Below are positions 18,474 through 28,198 of a DNA stretch of 64,000 nucleotides, piece by piece; position 1 is the first letter of the stretch; every line of letters starts with the position of its first letter. The notes under the pieces were generated by a model. It worked only from the letters and a program-made list of their open reading frames with translations, had not been told where the DNA came from and ran no database searches. A program made the position numbers and the translations under genes. Origin of the DNA: Alistipes sp. (GTDB taxonomy: Bacteria > Bacteroidota > Bacteroidia > Bacteroidales > Rikenellaceae). The stretch is from positions 1 through 64,000 of the forward strand of contig JAFVSV010000053.1 of the NCBI GenBank assembly GCA_017503575.1. The letters are read 5' to 3'.

Positions 18474-18512
18474 TTAGGGGGGGGGTAGCGCTGTGTGCTA
18501 CCCCCCCCCTAA
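18474..18512 (+). terminator. G9/C9 hairpin after the acyl-CoA synthetase gene
   Basis: A perfect 16-base stem (18474-18489 with 18497-18512) contains nine consecutive G opposite nine consecutive C, with a 7-base loop. It lacks a T tract directly afterwards, so termination would rely on stem strength. Homopolymer runs of this length are unusual for the genome. Confidence 0.65.
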
Positions 18513-18547
18513 TTATTGGGGTAATGATGCAAAATCAGTTAAACAAC

Positions 18548-18577
18548 GAGGTGTCAAACATCATTGCTTGACACCTC
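18548..18577 (-). terminator. Terminator downstream of rpsU
   Basis: A perfect 10-base inverted repeat (18548-18557 with 18568-18577) has a 10-base loop. It lies about 45 bases after the rpsU stop on the minus strand, and the T tract after it is weak (GTTGTTTAA). Confidence 0.5.
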
Positions 18578-18622
18578 ATCTTGTATCGTCATCCGAAGCC
18601 ATCGCCTCGGCTCGATTACCTA

Positions 18623-18814
18623 TTACTCCTCCTGGCGGTAAGTGTGCTCAACGTAGATAGCGCGCTGCATAGCCTCACGCTTTGCAATTGAGGGCTTTGT
18701 GAAGTACTGACGACGACGAAGCTCCTTTAGTACACCAGTACGCTCATACTTACGCTTAAACTTCTTGAGGGCGCGCTCGATATTCTCACCCTCCTTAACA
18801 GGCATGATAATCAT
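18623..18814 (-). CDS. rpsU: 30S ribosomal protein bS21
   Basis: The 63-residue basic protein matches bS21: MPVKEGENIERALKKFKRKY is the diagnostic N-terminal stretch, followed by ELRRRQYFTKPSIAKREAM. bS21 sits near the anti-Shine-Dalgarno region of the 30S subunit. In Bacteroidota it is linked to the sequestered anti-SD and SD-independent initiation; that point is literature knowledge, not seen here. The annotated start has two residues before MPVKEG, and the second methionine (18805) is the likely true start by family comparison. Confidence 0.95.
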   Translation of the reverse strand: MIIMPVKEGENIERALKKFKRKYERTGVLKELRRRQYFTKPSIAKREAMQRAIYVEHTYRQEE

Positions 18815-18944
18815 AATCTTATTCTTTTTTTTGTATTAATAAATCTTATTGTTTTGGTGGTCATTTTGTGTTCTTCATACAGCGCATGACCAGCGCTCCT
18901 TATTGCCTTATGCAACCCCGTTGCCATCGGGCGGTAACTACGAC

Positions 18945-20036
18945 CTACTCGGCTTGTGTACCAAAATCGAGATATGGGGCAATACGACTCGCCTCATCCT
19001 CCGAGAATATTTTATCCTTAATCATCTCTTCTATGGTACTCCAACCTCCTTTCAGTTCGCGTTTGTTAATTATCTTCTTGAGCATTCGACTCGACAAATA
19101 TGGGTGAGTCATCATCTCATTCGGGGTGGCAAAGTTAATATTTATTTTTTTAATTTCAGCACTATCGCACCAAATTTGTGATGAAAACTTGCGAAAATTC
19201 TCCGCTGTAACCACGTCAAGCTCCAAAAGTTGGGCTGGCGAGTGGTATCCACCAAGCAACTCACGGTAGCGAAGTATCTGCATCACACTACCCTCACCTA
19301 TACCAGGCAGGGCGACAAGAGCCGCCGAGTCGGCGCTATTTATCTCCACCAACCTAACCCTTTGTGGCGTGTTCGTCGCAGTGCTCTCGGGGAATATTAT
19401 ATAGTCGCGTAGGCGCTCCGCCATGACGCTATCCACAGCGTAGCACTCGTCGAACTCTTCGAAGCAACGATAGCCTCCAATCATGTCGCGATAACGTATA
19501 ACGAGTGACGCCTCACGATATGAGAAGCCGACACTTCGCAGGTATGGAATACCCACTGTGTCAAGGCTAAAGGGGCGAAGCTCAACGCTCATCTCACGAC
19601 GCGTCGTCTCCTCGGCACTATCCGACACGGGGGCATTGTCGTGCTTCACAGGGCGATACGCATCACCTATATGTATATATGGCTCGAGCACGAAGTATAG
19701 CGAGTCGGTCATATTGTAGAGTAGTGCCAAGTCCTCCTTGATGCGATACACCTTACCACTCTCCCTCCAGCGTATGATGCTTACAGCTATGTCGCGAGGC
19801 ACGCCAGCCTCAACGAGCGTACGATAGTCCGCCTCATTAGGGTCGAACATGGCGTATGTCACAAGTGTGGTATCAGCAACCTCCGTCACCACGACAGGCT
19901 CGACGGCGGGCGCCACCTCGCCACCATCATCCGTCGCTCGGTGTGGTGCAAAGGCTATTATATATATGAATATGGCCAACAGCGGCAGTGCTGCCAGATA
20001 GCGCGTTATCTGCCACCTATGATTTTTCTTGTTCAT
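18945..20036 (-). CDS. Membrane-anchored helix-hairpin-helix (ComEA-like) protein
   Basis: The 363-residue product has an N-terminal basic stretch and one membrane helix (YLAALPLLAIFIYIIAFA), then about four helix-hairpin-helix units. The best are INSADSAALVALPGIGEGSV, FDPNEADYRTLVEAGVPRDI, and INFATPNEMMTHPYLSSRML. HhH domains of the ComEA type bind DNA without sequence specificity. A role in DNA uptake at the envelope is possible, but Bacteroidota members of this family have no proven function. It starts 6 bases after the UbiD-family gene stop, so it is in the same transcription unit. Confidence 0.8.
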   Translation of the reverse strand: MNKKNHRWQITRYLAALPLLAIFIYIIAFAPHRATDDGGEVAPAVEPVVVTEVADTTLVTYAMFDPNEADYRTLVEAGVPRDIAVSIIRWRESGKVYRIKEDLALLYNMTDSLYFVLEPYIHIGDAYRPVKHDNAPVSDSAEETTRREMSVELRPFSLDTVGIPYLRSVGFSYREASLVIRYRDMIGGYRCFEEFDECYAVDSVMAERLRDYIIFPESTATNTPQRVRLVEINSADSAALVALPGIGEGSVMQILRYRELLGGYHSPAQLLELDVVTAENFRKFSSQIWCDSAEIKKININFATPNEMMTHPYLSSRMLKKIINKRELKGGWSTIEEMIKDKIFSEDEASRIAPYLDFGTQAE

Positions 20037-20042
20037 CGTCTA

Positions 20043-21884
20043 TTACCAGTCTGCCTTATCGGATAGAAGTAGTCGTCGATACTTGCGCGAGGGGGAGTCA
20101 ACAAAGCGCTCGAAGCCATACTCCGACCAACGACCGTCGACCATCTCAACAACATCCATCGTTGATGTGACAACGTTGGGGAAGCGGAGCGGGTTACGTC
20201 CCACCCCAGGGCGCTTCGACTGCGCATCGATAACAACCAACTCGCCTCTAAGCGAGATATCACGCTTAGGGTCGGTATTTGCCGCGGCAATCCATAGTAG
20301 GTCGTTTAGGGTCATACCCTCGGCCGCGCCATGGTCGAAGAGCACGGCGAAGCGAGCCTTGATGCCGCGCTTCTCAAGGTATGCCGCCACATCCACATCA
20401 TCGCGTCTCTCGCTCGCGGCAAAGAGCATCACCAAGCCCAACGCATCGTAAAGCTCGGTATTGACACTCGCCACACCATCACATGGGGTTATCTGCGTAG
20501 AGGGCAACTGCGGCATAGCCTCATTGCAAGGCTCGACATCCGTAAGGTCGATAGCGAGCTTCGAGCCGTAGCCCGTTGTAGGCGTAGCATGGTCAAGCAC
20601 ATCGAGGATACCTTCGGAGAATATAAGGTTTCGCTTGGGGTCAATATTGCGCAACAGGGCACACACCTGCTTAGGAGAGCGGACATCGACATCCTCGGCT
20701 GCAATAATAAGATACTTATTAAACATCATCTGTCCTGCGCCCCACAAGCCCTGCGCCACCTTATTTGCTTGCCCCTCATATCGCTTGGCGATAGAGACAA
20801 GGGCGATGTTATGTGCCGTGCCCTCGATAGGCATATACAAGTCGCGCACCTCGGGTTGTACGGCAAGGCGTATAGGAGCCAGGAAGATACGCTCCGTAGC
20901 CTTGGCTATATAGGCATCCTCCATAGGGGGTACACCGACGATAGTTGCAGGATATATGGCATCACGGCGCGAGGTGATAGCCTCAACATGGAAACGAGGA
21001 TATAGGTCTGTCAATGAGTAGAAGCCCGTATGGTCACCGAATGGGCCCTCGACAACAAGCTCTTCGGCTGGGTCAACCCATCCCTCCAACACAAAGTCGC
21101 AGTCAGCAGGCACCCATATATCATTTGTAATACACTTAACGAGTTTCACAGGCTTACGACGTAGCATACCCGCCAACAACATCTCATCCATATTGTCGGG
21201 CATAGGTGCCGTAGCCGAATATATATACGATGGATCGCCACCAATGGCAACGCTCACGGGCATACGGCGACCTAATCGTTTATAGGCATCATAGTGACGC
21301 GCACCGGTCTTATGGCGATGCCAGTGCATGCCAGTAGTATGACTATCGAGCTGCTGCATGCGATACATACCCATATTTGGGATGCCTGTCTCGGGGTCTA
21401 CGGTACACACCATCGGGAGTGTCACAAAGGGGCCACCATCAGCACCCCATGATGTGAGTATTGGTAGGCGGTTAAGGTCGGCATCCGCCCCTCGCCATAC
21501 CACCTGCTGGCACTCACCACGCCCCAACACCTTACGCGGAAACCACTTTGCAACGTCGTTGAGTAGTGGCAACATGCGTAGCTTATCCATCATCGAGTTC
21601 TTGGGCGACATGACACCCTTAAGCAGTGCATCAATGCGTGCCGAGATATCATCGAGCGACGAGACACCCAACGCCATGGCCATACGCCTATCCGAGCCCA
21701 TCATATTCATAAGCACAGGGTAGCCACTCGCGGTATTCTCAAATAGGAGAGCCTTGCCACCACCCTCCATCTTGGATATGCGGTCGGTAATCTCCGTAAT
21801 CTCGAAGCGCGTATCTACCTTTGCCGTAATGCGTATCAGCTCACCGCCCCTATCGAGCCTATCAACGAACTCACGAAGTCTCAT
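20043..21884 (-). CDS. UbiD-family decarboxylase
   Basis: The 613-residue protein fits UbiD-family (de)carboxylases, which use prenylated FMN made by a UbiX partner. Recognisable blocks are MRLREFVDRLDRGGELIRI at the N-terminus, MNMMGSDRRMAMALG, GMYRMQQLDSHTTGMHWHRH, IGGDPSYIYSATAPMP, and VVEGPFGDHTGFYS with the conserved ExxxxxxGFYS region. In Bacteroidota this long form is usually annotated as menaquinone-biosynthesis decarboxylase; that specificity is inferred. It lies 2 bases after the kdsD-like gene. Confidence 0.88.
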   Translation of the reverse strand: MRLREFVDRLDRGGELIRITAKVDTRFEITEITDRISKMEGGGKALLFENTASGYPVLMNMMGSDRRMAMALGVSSLDDISARIDALLKGVMSPKNSMMDKLRMLPLLNDVAKWFPRKVLGRGECQQVVWRGADADLNRLPILTSWGADGGPFVTLPMVCTVDPETGIPNMGMYRMQQLDSHTTGMHWHRHKTGARHYDAYKRLGRRMPVSVAIGGDPSYIYSATAPMPDNMDEMLLAGMLRRKPVKLVKCITNDIWVPADCDFVLEGWVDPAEELVVEGPFGDHTGFYSLTDLYPRFHVEAITSRRDAIYPATIVGVPPMEDAYIAKATERIFLAPIRLAVQPEVRDLYMPIEGTAHNIALVSIAKRYEGQANKVAQGLWGAGQMMFNKYLIIAAEDVDVRSPKQVCALLRNIDPKRNLIFSEGILDVLDHATPTTGYGSKLAIDLTDVEPCNEAMPQLPSTQITPCDGVASVNTELYDALGLVMLFAASERRDDVDVAAYLEKRGIKARFAVLFDHGAAEGMTLNDLLWIAAANTDPKRDISLRGELVVIDAQSKRPGVGRNPLRFPNVVTSTMDVVEMVDGRWSEYGFERFVDSPSRKYRRLLLSDKADW

Positions 21885-21886
21885 CC

Positions 21887-22849
21887 CTAAAGTTTAATGT
21901 CGTATAGCTGTATCACGCCCTCCAACGCACCCTTGCTGTCGGCAACAAGCAACGAGTTAATCTTATGCTCGGTCATGCGCTTCTCGGCCTCGATAAGCTT
22001 CTGATCCGAAGATATCGTCTTGGGATTACGCGTAGCAATGTCGATGGCGCGGATATTAAAGAAGTCGGCACGATACTTCTCCATAGCACGACGTATATCG
22101 CCATCAGTGACAACGCCGACAATAGCGCCATTCTCAACGATGATAATAAGACCCAAACCGCCCTTGCTTATACGATGAATCATATCCGTCGCCGAGCAGT
22201 CGGGAGCCACCACTGGCAAATCATCCTTGCGCATAACGTGACCCACGGTCATCAAGAGACGACGACCGAGGCTACCACCTGGATGCAGGCGTGCGAAGTC
22301 CATCGCCGAGAAGGCGCGGGCATGCATAAGAGCCGTAGCCAAGGCATCACCCATGGCGAGCTGCGCAGTGGTTGAGGTTGTTGGTGCAAGGTGGAGGATG
22401 CAAGCCTCCTGACGCACCATGATATCGAGGTGTATATCGGCATTACGCGCCAACGACGACTGTGCCTTGCCCGTCATCGCGATAAGCGTATTGCCATTCT
22501 CGTGTACAAAGGGTATAATCTTCAAAATCTCATCGGTCTCGCCCGAGTACGATAGCGCCAATACGACATCCTCCTTGGATATCATGCCTAAATCGCCATG
22601 GAAGGCCTCGGCAGGATGTAGGAAGAAGCTGGGCGTACCCGTACTTGCCAACGTGGCAGCTATCTTACTCGCTATATGTCCAGACTTGCCCATGCCTGTC
22701 ACGATGAGCTTGCCGTGACAGCGCAGTATAGCCTCGACGGCACGCACAAACTCCTCGCCAAGAGATTGCTCCATGATATTGAGCGCCTCAGCCTCGGAGC
22801 GAATAGTATTGCGACCAATGGTCAGTAGTTCTTGTTCAATGAGTGTCAT
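21887..22849 (-). CDS. kdsD: Arabinose-5-phosphate isomerase (KdsD/KpsF family)
   Basis: This enzyme makes arabinose-5-phosphate, the first committed substrate for Kdo synthesis. The 320-residue product has an N-terminal SIS sugar-isomerase domain (TGMGKSGHIASKIAATLAST, HPAEAFHGDLGMI) and two C-terminal CBS domains (VVTDGDIRRAM; INSLLVADSKGALEGVIQLYD). Gene order kdsB-kdsA-kdsD with gaps of 22 and 11 bases places it in a Kdo operon. Confidence 0.93.
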   Translation of the reverse strand: MTLIEQELLTIGRNTIRSEAEALNIMEQSLGEEFVRAVEAILRCHGKLIVTGMGKSGHIASKIAATLASTGTPSFFLHPAEAFHGDLGMISKEDVVLALSYSGETDEILKIIPFVHENGNTLIAMTGKAQSSLARNADIHLDIMVRQEACILHLAPTTSTTAQLAMGDALATALMHARAFSAMDFARLHPGGSLGRRLLMTVGHVMRKDDLPVVAPDCSATDMIHRISKGGLGLIIIVENGAIVGVVTDGDIRRAMEKYRADFFNIRAIDIATRNPKTISSDQKLIEAEKRMTEHKINSLLVADSKGALEGVIQLYDIKL

Positions 22850-22860
22850 AGCTGTATGAG

Positions 22861-23616
22861 TTATAGTAGTGACTTAACGACGCCCTCAAGGTCGCTCAAA
22901 TATAACATATTGGGACCATCGCTCAAGGCCATATCTGGCGAAGGATGCACCTCAAAGAAGTAGCCATTAGCACCAAAGGCCTTGGCTGCGAGTGCCATGG
23001 CTGGCACAAACTCGCGGTTGCCGCCAGTCTTACCACCAGCAGCACCTGGGCGTTGCACCGAGTGTGTGCAGTCCATGACTACCGTATCAGCAATCTTTCG
23101 CATATCGGCGATATTGCGGAAGTCAACAACAAGGTTGTTGTAACCATACATGTTACCACGCTCTGTGAGCCACACCTCCTTGGCGCCCGATGACATAGCC
23201 TTCTCGTAGGGATACTTCATATCCTCACCCGAGAGGAACTGTGCCTTTTTGATATTCACACACTTACCCGTACGCGCCGCCGCCACCAGAAGATCTGTCT
23301 GGCGACATAGGAACGCTGGTATCTGCAAGACGTCGACGACCTCACCTACGGGTGCAGCCTGCCACGACTCATGGATATCTGTAAGTATTCGTAGTTCATA
23401 CTTTGAGCGTATGTCAGCAAGCATCTGTAAGCCCTGCTCCATGCCAACACCACGATACGACTTAAGCGAAGTGCGGTTGGCCTTATCGAACGAGGCCTTA
23501 AATATTATCTCTGTGCCATACTTGGCATTTATTGCCACCAACGTGCGTGCCACCTCATCGAGAAGCTCGGCCGACTCGATGACACAGGGGCCTGCGATAA
23601 TTTTGGGTATACTCAT
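22861..23616 (-). CDS. kdsA: 3-deoxy-8-phosphooctulonate synthase
   Basis: KdsA condenses arabinose-5-phosphate with phosphoenolpyruvate to give Kdo-8-phosphate. The 251-residue protein has IAGPCVIES, FKASFDKANRTS, ILTDIHES and VMDCTHSVQRPGAAGG, all family signatures of the DAHP/Kdo8P synthase fold. Length is slightly shorter than E. coli KdsA (284), normal for Bacteroidota. It lies between kdsB and kdsD in the LPS inner-core operon. Confidence 0.95.
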   Translation of the reverse strand: MSIPKIIAGPCVIESAELLDEVARTLVAINAKYGTEIIFKASFDKANRTSLKSYRGVGMEQGLQMLADIRSKYELRILTDIHESWQAAPVGEVVDVLQIPAFLCRQTDLLVAAARTGKCVNIKKAQFLSGEDMKYPYEKAMSSGAKEVWLTERGNMYGYNNLVVDFRNIADMRKIADTVVMDCTHSVQRPGAAGGKTGGNREFVPAMALAAKAFGANGYFFEVHPSPDMALSDGPNMLYLSDLEGVVKSLL

Positions 23617-23638
23617 AAGTAGTTCAGGTTGTTAAGTT

Positions 23639-24394
23639 CTATTTCTCGAATGTTGCAAGGTACGCCTCGGCACGACATAAATCCTCAGGGGTGTCGATGC
23701 CTATGGTCTCACGATTGGTCGTTGCGAGACCAATAACATAGCCATTCTCGAGCCAACGCAACTGTTCGAGCTTCTCGCTGAGCTCGAGTGGCGACTGTGG
23801 CAACGCTGTAATCTCTGCCAAGGTCTTCGCGCGGAAGGCGTATATGCCAATATGTTTGTAGTAGGTGTGTCTCTTGAGCCACTCATTGCGCTCCACACCA
23901 CGCATATAGGGTATCACCGAGCGCGAGAAGTAGAGAGCCTTCATGTCGTGCGACACGACGACCTTTGGAGAGTTGGGGTTCTCCAGGGCCTCAACACCAT
24001 CCGACTCCTTGAAGGGCTTAACCATCGTTGCTATCTGCGTCGCAGGGTCATCGAAGCAGACAATAAGCGCCTCTATCTGTTCTGGTTGCACAAAGGGTTC
24101 ATCGCCCTGTACGTTGACGACAACATCGTAGTCGCCACCAACCCTCTGCAACGCCTCGTAGCAGCGGTCCGTGCCACTCTGATGCTCCGTGGAGGTCATC
24201 ACAGCACGGCCTCCAAAGGCCTCAACGGCAGCCTTGATGCGCTCATCATCGGTGGCTACGACAACATCGCTTACAGCCTTAGACACCTGACGATATACAT
24301 GCTCGATGATTGGTCGTCCACCCAACAGCGCCAATGGCTTTGCAGGAAAACGTGTCGAGGCATACCTCGCAGGAATAATCACCAAATACTTCAT
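23639..24394 (-). CDS. kdsB: 3-deoxy-manno-octulosonate cytidylyltransferase
   Basis: KdsB activates Kdo as CMP-Kdo for lipid A glycosylation. The 251-residue protein has the nucleotidyltransferase start IPARYASTRFPAKPL, VVATDDERI, VNVQGDEPFV, and YKHIGIYAFRAKTL. It is first of the three kds genes and begins 24 bases after the lon stop, so lon and Kdo synthesis may share a transcript. Confidence 0.95.
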   Translation of the reverse strand: MKYLVIIPARYASTRFPAKPLALLGGRPIIEHVYRQVSKAVSDVVVATDDERIKAAVEAFGGRAVMTSTEHQSGTDRCYEALQRVGGDYDVVVNVQGDEPFVQPEQIEALIVCFDDPATQIATMVKPFKESDGVEALENPNSPKVVVSHDMKALYFSRSVIPYMRGVERNEWLKRHTYYKHIGIYAFRAKTLAEITALPQSPLELSEKLEQLRWLENGYVIGLATTNRETIGIDTPEDLCRAEAYLATFEK

Positions 24395-24418
24395 ACGCTT
24401 GAAGGTTAGTCAAAACAC

Positions 24419-26836
24419 TTATTTAAGGGCGAGGCGTAGCACCTCGTCGTTGGTATTCACATAGTGGAACGTAAGGCCAGCGATATACTCCGCCTTAATC
24501 TCCTCGATATCCTTGCGGTTCTCCTCCGAGAGGATAAGCTCTGTGATGCCGGCACGCTTGGCGGCAAGTATCTTCTCCTTGATGCCTCCCACAGCCGTCA
24601 CACGACCACGCAGCGTCGTCTCACCAGTCATCGCTATACGCTCCTTGACCTCACGGCCAGTATATGTCGAGGCGATGGATGTCACCATCGTAATACCTGC
24701 CGAGGGACCATCCTTGGGCACAGCGCCCTCGGGAACATGGATATTGAGGTCCCACTCCTCGAACATCTTGCGGTCGATACCCAACTCGGCATGGTGAGCC
24801 ATGACCCACTCGTGTGCAATTGTCGCCGACTCCTTCATTACATCACCAAGGTTACCCGTAAGCGTCAGTTTACCCTTACCAGGCGTCAGTATCGACTCGA
24901 TATAGAGGATGTCGCCACCCACCTCGGTCCATGCTAAGCCCGTAACGACACCTCGCATACCTGCAATATCGTAGCGGTCGTTGAGGAACTTGGGCTTACC
25001 AAGGATTGGCTCTATGTCGCCACTATCGACAACTGCCGTATAGTTATCCTCAAAGGCTACGGCCTTGGCACGGTTACGCGCAATCTTCGCTATGTTCTTG
25101 TCGAGGCCACGCACACCCGACTCACGAGTATAGTTCTCGATGATTGTAACCACCGCACCATCCGTTAGTGACAACTGCTCCTCCTTGACGCCATGTGCCT
25201 CGCGCTGCTTCTTAACGAGGTGATTCTGTGCTATCTGCACCTTATCCTCAAGAATATATCCAGGGATGTTTATCATCTCCATACGGTCGCGAAGCGCCGC
25301 CGAGATATTACCCACGTTGTTTGCCGTAGCTATGAACAGCACCTTCGATAGGTCATACTCCGTATCGAGATAGTTATCGTGGAACGTTGTATTCTGCTCG
25401 GGATCGAGCACCTCAAGCAGAGCACTCGAGGGGTCGCCATGGTTCGAGCGCGACACCTTGTCTATCTCATCGAGGATGATGACAGGATTCGAAGCACCAC
25501 AGCGCTTGATAGTCTCGATGATACGGCCAGGCATAGCGCCGATATAGGTGCGACGATGACCTCTAATCTCTGACTCATCATGCAAGCCACCCAACGATAT
25601 ACGGCCGAACTTACGCCCCATAGCCTCTGCTACGGACTTACCAAGCGAGGTCTTACCAACACCCGGAGGGCCATAGAGGCAGAGTATAGGCGATTTAAGG
25701 TCACCCTTGAGCTTGATTACGGCGAGGTGCTCCAACAGACGCTCCTTAACCTCATCCAAGCCAAAGTGATCCTTATCCAACTGCTCACGAACAGCCTTGA
25801 GGTCGAGACGATCTTCGGTAACCTCCTCCCATGGCAGGTCGAGCATAAGCTGAAGGTAGTTTATCTGCACCGAGTACTCGGCAACAGCGGGGTTGAGACG
25901 CTCCAAACGCGCAACCTCCTTCTCGAAGAGCTCGGCAGTAGCCTTCGACCACTTCTTCTTTTTCGCCTCCTCGCGCAACTTCTCAACATCTGCATCTACA
26001 CCATCACCCAACTCATCTTGGATGACACGCATCTGCTGCTGAAGGTAGTAGTCGCGCTGCTGTTTATCTATATCCTGCTTAACTTTATTTTGGATATCGT
26101 TCTTCAACTCGGCGAGTTGCTGTTCGCGCACCAATATCTCGAGCAGACGACGCGAGCGAGCCAAGAGGCCTGGCGCCTCAAGAAGACGCTGACGGTCGTC
26201 GTCGCTGAGCTCCATATTCGAGCAGATGAAGTTCACTATCGCACGGCTCGAATCGAGGTTCTTAATGGCAAATGCCGCCTCCTTGGGCATCGAGGGCGAG
26301 ATATTGATAATGTTGAGCGCCACCTCGCGAATAGAGTCCACAAGAGCCATAAACTCAACACTCTTGGGGTCGGGCGCCGTATCTTGAATAGGGGTCACCT
26401 TAGCCTTGAAGTATGGTTGTGTAGCCACATACTCGTTAACCTCAATCTTCTCCAAGCCCGCAAGTATCACCGTGAGGTTGCCATTGGGCATCTCCAATAT
26501 TTTGAGTATTCGCGCCGAAGTACCCACCTTGTGCATATCGTCGGGCTGAGGGTCCTCAACCTCACTATCTATCTGAAGCACAGCACCAAGAATACCATCC
26601 TCTGCCTCCACAGCACGCACCAAAGCTATCGACTTGGGGCGTCCCACAGTGATAGGCGTCACCGAGCCTGGGAAAATCACCGAGCTTCGAAGCGTAAGTA
26701 TTGGCAATATCTCTGGAATCTTAACCTCCTCTACCACATCATCACCACCCGTAACAATAGGAATGACCTGATGTTTACCATCAAACAACTCGGGCACGAG
26801 GCCCATCTCATCTAAATCTTTATCTTTTTTATTCAT
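24419..26836 (-). CDS. lon: ATP-dependent protease Lon
   Basis: Lon degrades misfolded and regulatory proteins. The 805-residue product has the N-terminal LON substrate domain ([20 protein letters not shown]), a coiled-coil middle, the AAA+ module with [15 protein letters not shown] and [10 protein letters not shown], and the C-terminal protease domain with the catalytic serine in [11 protein letters not shown] and lysine in [15 protein letters not shown]. Length is normal. A -7 box lies at 26858-26865. It probably heads the lon-kds-ubiD-HhH unit. Confidence 0.97.
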   Translation of the reverse strand: MNKKDKDLDEMGLVPELFDGKHQVIPIVTGGDDVVEEVKIPEILPILTLRSSVIFPGSVTPITVGRPKSIALVRAVEAEDGILGAVLQIDSEVEDPQPDDMHKVGTSARILKILEMPNGNLTVILAGLEKIEVNEYVATQPYFKAKVTPIQDTAPDPKSVEFMALVDSIREVALNIINISPSMPKEAAFAIKNLDSSRAIVNFICSNMELSDDDRQRLLEAPGLLARSRRLLEILVREQQLAELKNDIQNKVKQDIDKQQRDYYLQQQMRVIQDELGDGVDADVEKLREEAKKKKWSKATAELFEKEVARLERLNPAVAEYSVQINYLQLMLDLPWEEVTEDRLDLKAVREQLDKDHFGLDEVKERLLEHLAVIKLKGDLKSPILCLYGPPGVGKTSLGKSVAEAMGRKFGRISLGGLHDESEIRGHRRTYIGAMPGRIIETIKRCGASNPVIILDEIDKVSRSNHGDPSSALLEVLDPEQNTTFHDNYLDTEYDLSKVLFIATANNVGNISAALRDRMEMINIPGYILEDKVQIAQNHLVKKQREAHGVKEEQLSLTDGAVVTIIENYTRESGVRGLDKNIAKIARNRAKAVAFEDNYTAVVDSGDIEPILGKPKFLNDRYDIAGMRGVVTGLAWTEVGGDILYIESILTPGKGKLTLTGNLGDVMKESATIAHEWVMAHHAELGIDRKMFEEWDLNIHVPEGAVPKDGPSAGITMVTSIASTYTGREVKERIAMTGETTLRGRVTAVGGIKEKILAAKRAGITELILSEENRKDIEEIKAEYIAGLTFHYVNTNDEVLRLALK

Positions 26837-26857
26837 AATTTCAAATTATCATGTGTG

Positions 26858-26865
26858 CAAATATA
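26858..26865 (-). promoter_or_regulatory. -7 promoter box of lon
   Basis: The minus strand reads TATATTTG about 22 bases before the lon ATG. No -33 TTTG is seen at the expected distance, and no heat-shock inverted repeat of the HrcA (CIRCE) type is evident. Confidence 0.5.
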
Positions 26866-26935
26866 CGCATTTATTTCAAAGAAATAAGCCCGCAGCCCAA
26901 TTTGTTTATAACATTTTGTTGACAAAGCAAAAGCC

Positions 26936-26971
26936 AAAGCAGCGTTTCTCGATATGAAAAACGCTGCTTTT
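26936..26971 (-). terminator. Terminator downstream of the mannose-1-phosphate guanylyltransferase gene
   Basis: A perfect 12-base inverted repeat (26936-26947 with 26959-26970) has T-rich flanks on both strands. It lies 41 bases past the stop codon at 27012 on the minus strand and may work in both directions. Confidence 0.75.
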
Positions 26972-27011
26972 GACCTATTTATTGCCTCGCGAGGCACACT
27001 ACACGTCTGCC

Positions 27012-28085
27012 CTAAATATGTTTATCGCCAGTCGCATACTTAACATCCTCAATAAAGCTCTTTACATTCTGCTCCTCTTCCTTGGGACATATCATCAAGA
27101 CATCCTCCGTGTCAACAACAATGTAATCCTTCAAGCCACTCACCACAGCCACCTTATCCTTTGGTAGCGAGATTAACGAGTTACGCGTATTGTAGGTCTG
27201 TATCAAACGACCATTCAATGCATTGGCATATCTATCCTTACGCGACTGCTGATAGACCGAGCCCCATGTGCCGACGTCACTCCATCCAAAGTCGCCAGCA
27301 TGCACATATACATTGTCAGCCTTCTCCATGACGCCATAGTCGATTGATATAGACTTACACTGCGAGAAGACCAACTCGATAGCCTCCGCCTCCGCTTCAG
27401 TGCCAAGTTTTTTCTCAATAGCGCCAAAGAGAGCACTATGCTCGGGCAGATACCTCTCAAAGGCCGCGATGATGTCAGCAAGGCGCCAAATGAAGATTCC
27501 AGAGTTCCACAAAAATTCACCACAATCCAAAAAAGCCTGTGCCATTTCGCGGTTAGGTTTCTCCGTAAAACACTTCACCGCACTGATAGCATCATTGGCC
27601 GTACGCTGTATGTAACCATAGCCAGTCTCGGGGCGCGTTGGGGTAATACCAATAGTCATAAGCGCCGAGTGATTTGAGACAAACTCAAGCGAGCTTTCAA
27701 CAACTCTAATAAACTCATCTTCATTGAGTATCAAGTGGTCAGCGGGCGAAACAATCATCTCGGCATTAGAATTTTTCTGCTTTAGCGTATATGCCGCATA
27801 AGCTATACATGGCGCCGTATTACGACCTATTGGCTCACACAATATCTGTTCCTCCTTGAGCTCGGGAATATGCTCCAAGACCTGCCTCTTATAGCGTCTA
27901 TTTGTCACCACAATGAAGTTCTCATCGGGGATAATTTTGGCAAATCTCTCGTATGTATGTCGAATAAACGAACGACCCGTGCCGAGGATGTCCAAAAACT
28001 GTTTGGGGCATGACTGTCGACTCATAGGCCAGAAGCGCGAGCCGATACCTCCCGCCATAATCACACAATAGCGATTGTTATTCAT
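27012..28085 (-). CDS. Mannose-1-phosphate guanylyltransferase
   Basis: This enzyme makes GDP-mannose from mannose-1-phosphate for glycan synthesis. The 357-residue protein starts with the nucleotidyltransferase motif MAGGIGSRFWPMSR followed by CPKQFLDILG, and has IGRNTAPCIAYAA and FTEKPNREMAQAFL. It corresponds to the guanylyltransferase half of ManC and lacks the C-terminal phosphomannose isomerase domain found in bifunctional forms. It is a single-gene unit, divergent from pssA. Confidence 0.93.
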   Translation of the reverse strand: MNNNRYCVIMAGGIGSRFWPMSRQSCPKQFLDILGTGRSFIRHTYERFAKIIPDENFIVVTNRRYKRQVLEHIPELKEEQILCEPIGRNTAPCIAYAAYTLKQKNSNAEMIVSPADHLILNEDEFIRVVESSLEFVSNHSALMTIGITPTRPETGYGYIQRTANDAISAVKCFTEKPNREMAQAFLDCGEFLWNSGIFIWRLADIIAAFERYLPEHSALFGAIEKKLGTEAEAEAIELVFSQCKSISIDYGVMEKADNVYVHAGDFGWSDVGTWGSVYQQSRKDRYANALNGRLIQTYNTRNSLISLPKDKVAVVSGLKDYIVVDTEDVLMICPKEEEQNVKSFIEDVKYATGDKHI

Positions 28086-28122
28086 GAGCTATTTTTTGAG
28101 GTTAAATTTAATAAATTTACAC

Positions 28123-28130
28123 AAAGATAA
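28123..28130 (-). promoter_or_regulatory. -7 box of the mannose-1-phosphate guanylyltransferase gene
   Basis: The minus strand reads TATCTTTG, 38 bases before the ATG at 28085. A TTTG (minus strand, 28152-28149) lies 18 bases upstream and overlaps the -7 box of pssA, so the two promoters share DNA. Confidence 0.6.
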
Positions 28131-28140
28131 AAAATTTTTG

Positions 28141-28148
28141 TATCTTTG
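28141..28148 (+). promoter_or_regulatory. -7 box of pssA
   Basis: TATCTTTG lies 51 bases before the GTG start of pssA. With 28123-28130 it forms a near-perfect inverted repeat (28123-28148), so divergent promoters face away from a common 10-base A/T centre. Confidence 0.6.
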
Positions 28149-28198
28149 CAAAATATTTGGTATAATTTTAAGGGATAAAGTGCCCAATTTTTGAGACC

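Noticed and set aside
1016..18534. A 15-base match (1016-1030 and 18520-18534) between two intergenic regions
   Set aside because: It is short, A/T-rich at one end and in different contexts; chance is plausible.
25580..26815. A 411-codon frame opposite lon
   Set aside because: It is antisense to the lon coding sequence and has no domain pattern.
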